A DNA stretch of 64,000 nucleotides from Prorocentrum cordatum. Taxonomy: Eukaryota > Sar > Dinophyceae > Prorocentrales > Prorocentraceae. The stretch covers positions 88,458 through 152,457 of the forward strand of contig CAUYUJ010020679.1 of assembly GCA_963575745.1 (NCBI GenBank). Direction: 5' to 3'. Each line of letters starts with the position of its first letter. The stretch's first letter is position 1. The notes under the pieces are model-generated. The model was not told the origin of the DNA. It did not search any database and saw only the letters and a program-made list of their open reading frames with translations. Below are positions 62,299 through 64,000 of the stretch, piece after piece. A program made the position numbers and the translations under genes.

Positions 62299-64000
62299 CT
62301 GGGCGCCGGCGGTAAACCGTCAACCTTTCTTTCCGCCGGGGACTCGTAGAGCTTCCTGACAATATATACTGTAAAAAAAAAAACTCCAAAGAACGGCTAT
62401 TTTTTCAGCCCAAGCGATTTCAGACCTCTCAAGATAACGCTAACAAAAAACAAACAGTTTCGCAACCAAGGTCGAGTATCAAACCGAGTTCAGACCTCTG
62501 AATGCGACAGGCGGGCGCGTCTGATGTCTGCGAATCCACTCATGTCATTCCCAGCCCTGAAGCCCCCCTACAGCCCGAGTTACATGCAGAAAACCGACAG
62601 TATCGACTCGAATAATATAATAGTTTTGCGAACCTAGTTCGAGCAGCAGACCGAGTTTCGAGCTCTGGAATCGACCGAAAGACGCGCCTGATTCTGCAAA
62701 TCGATATATCTGACCTGCAGCACTCTAGCCCTCCCCCCAGCACGAGTTCAGTGCAGGAAATTCAGAGCACGTCTCAAGATTATGAACGCAACTAATGATT
62801 CCCCACCGATGTCTGTCACAATCAAATATCATGGGAAAAAATACTAGAGCTCTAACGAATGGTCAAATTTCGAGAACAAAATTTTCAACCGAGCAAAAGT
62901 CAGCAAAAGTTCCGTCGAGATTTTTCGAGCCAACTAGCTCTCCAGCGCTCCGGAACTGGCGCCGGCGGTGAACCGTCAACCTAGTCACCGCCGGGAACCT
63001 CGTAGAGCTCCTCTCACTGGTGAGAGTGCAGAGCATCGACACAGAATCGAAAAATTGAGATTTTTCGAAAATCTTCAAATTCGATTTTTTCGATATTCAT
63101 ATTCGCTCAGTTCCTGGAAGTCAGCTCATGCAAAAATGTATCGAGAGAGCTGAGCTGCTCTCAGAGAGGAGTTTATATGCCAATGCTCGGCGTAAAAATC
63201 TGCTTTCTTAAAATAAATGGTCAAATATCTTTCAAATTTTCACAAAACCACCCAAAAGTTACCACATTGTCCGCCTCGGCCGGCTGGGCCAACTGGGCGC
63301 CGGCGGTAAACCGTCAACCTTTGTTACCGCCGGGGGACTCGTAGAGCTTCCTGACAACATATACTGTCGGAAAAAATTGCAGAGAACGAATAGTTTTTGA
63401 GCCCAACTCGAGTATCAGACCGAGTTCAGACCTCTGAATGCGACAGACGGACGCGTCTGATGTCTCCGAATCGATCCTGTGATTGCCCGCCCTGCAGCCT
63501 CCCTACAGCCCGAATTAAGTGCAGAACGCCGACAGCAGCTCTCAAGATGACTGGAAGAATGCGAACAGTTTCGTAATTCTAGATCGCGCAACAGACTGAG
63601 TTCAGAGCTGGATTCAACAGGCGAACGCGCCTGATGATTCTGAGTGCGATAGGTGTGCTTACCAGCACTGTAGCTGCCCTACAGCTCGAGTTAAGTAGAA
63701 AATACCGATTACGCGTATCAAGTGGACTCAAATAACACGAATAGGTTTGCGAACCTAGCTCGGCTAGCAGACCGAGTTTAGACCTATGGATTCAACAGGC
63801 GGACGCGTCTGATCATTCTGAGTGCGATACGAGTGCTTACCAGCACTGTAGCTGCCCTACAGCTCGAGTTGAGTAGAAAATACCGACAACGCGTATCAAG
63901 TTGACTCGAATAATACAAACAGGTTTGCCGACCTAGCTCGGCTGACAGACCGAGTTCAGACCTCTCGGTTCAACAGGCGAACACGCCTGATAATTCTGCA
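62299..64000 (+). repeat. modules with hairpins at 62299 (A), 62954 (B), 63293 (A); last one runs off the window
   Basis: The 62299 module resembles 57627, is shortened and jumps to an end segment at 62824. The type B module follows, then a type A module nearly identical to 61269, which continues past the window end in monomers. Confidence 0.75.

Larger units (their letters stand above)
22214..63345. repeat. hairpin family CCGGCGGTAA/TTACCGCCGG, about 47 copies
   Basis: Each copy reads (G)GGCGCCGGCGG, TRAACCGTCAACC, a 3-5 base linker, then TRACCGCCGG and CTCGTAGAGCT. The 8-10 bp arms can pair. Type A: GGTAA/TTACC, then GGGGACTCGTAGAGCTTCCTG. Type B: GGTGA/TCACC, then GAACCTCGTAGAGCTCC. Type C: GGGAACCGGCGGTAA/TTACC, then CTCGTAGAGCTCTTTTC. 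Forward starts: 22214, 26235, 29049, 29376, 29617, 30901, 31161, 32244, 33616, 35026, 35283, 36373, 37746, 39057, 39541, 39881, 40934, 41224, 42593, 42926, 44441, 45693, 45933, 46349, 47039, 47261, 48342, 48740, 49228, 50459, 51461, 54670, 55231, 56077, 57313, 57627, 58838, 59891, 60202, 61269, 62299, 62954, 63293. Reverse copies near 24250, 24565, 25945 and 46165. Confidence 0.88.

Overview
The window looks like nuclear DNA of a dinoflagellate. The strongest evidence is a near-perfect copy of the dinoflagellate spliced leader (20 of 21 bases, 11191-11211) directly upstream of a retroelement reading frame. Very long simple repeats, very high repeat content and a gene interrupted by short inverted-repeat introns with GC-AG or GT-AG ends fit the same assignment. 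I cannot name the genus.

Layout. 1-4000 is low-complexity DNA: a 44-bp tandem repeat, degenerate GGGCCGTCTTGG repeats that switch strand near 1.9-2.0 kb, a (CATA)n tract and a GA-rich tract. 4000-6790 holds the only probable cellular gene, on the minus strand. It encodes a PH-like C-terminus followed by a possible SPRY-like sandwich, and it is cut by three introner-like inverted-repeat insertions. 6.8-11.2 kb is intergenic and microsatellite DNA. 11191-17590 is a full-length two-ORF non-LTR retrotransposon with APE endonuclease, FVDD reverse transcriptase and RNase H; it starts at a spliced-leader relic and sits inside a (TCC)n tract. 18063-20871 is two adjacent fold-back arrays of a short TAGTCTGGTAC-type repeat.

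From 21.1 kb to the end the window is one complex satellite domain. Monomers of about 178 bp are grouped into modules. Each module begins with a conserved hairpin (CCGGCGGTAA ... TTACCGCCGG) followed by CTCGTAGAGCT, and closes with the inverted counterpart AGCTCTACGAG. I count about 47 hairpins in three subfamilies with compensatory stem changes. Three insertions, all in the same orientation, interrupt this hairpin at the same loop position: two 5'-truncated reverse transcriptase elements (26262-28943, decayed; 51486-54446, open) and a 134-bp fragment (37777-37910). The last is absent from the same site in a 4.2-kb tandem duplicate, so the empty site is visible.

The most unusual candidate system is this reverse transcriptase family. 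Its palm motif C reads W-A-D-N rather than x-x-D-D in both copies. The RNase H motifs after the RT occur in permuted order: the GDS / HEFRExN / AD half comes before the DGG / AAEA half. The insertions are consistent with site-specific target-primed integration into the satellite hairpin with CAAA-type 3' tails. These are inferences from reading the sequence and need alignment and structure prediction to confirm.
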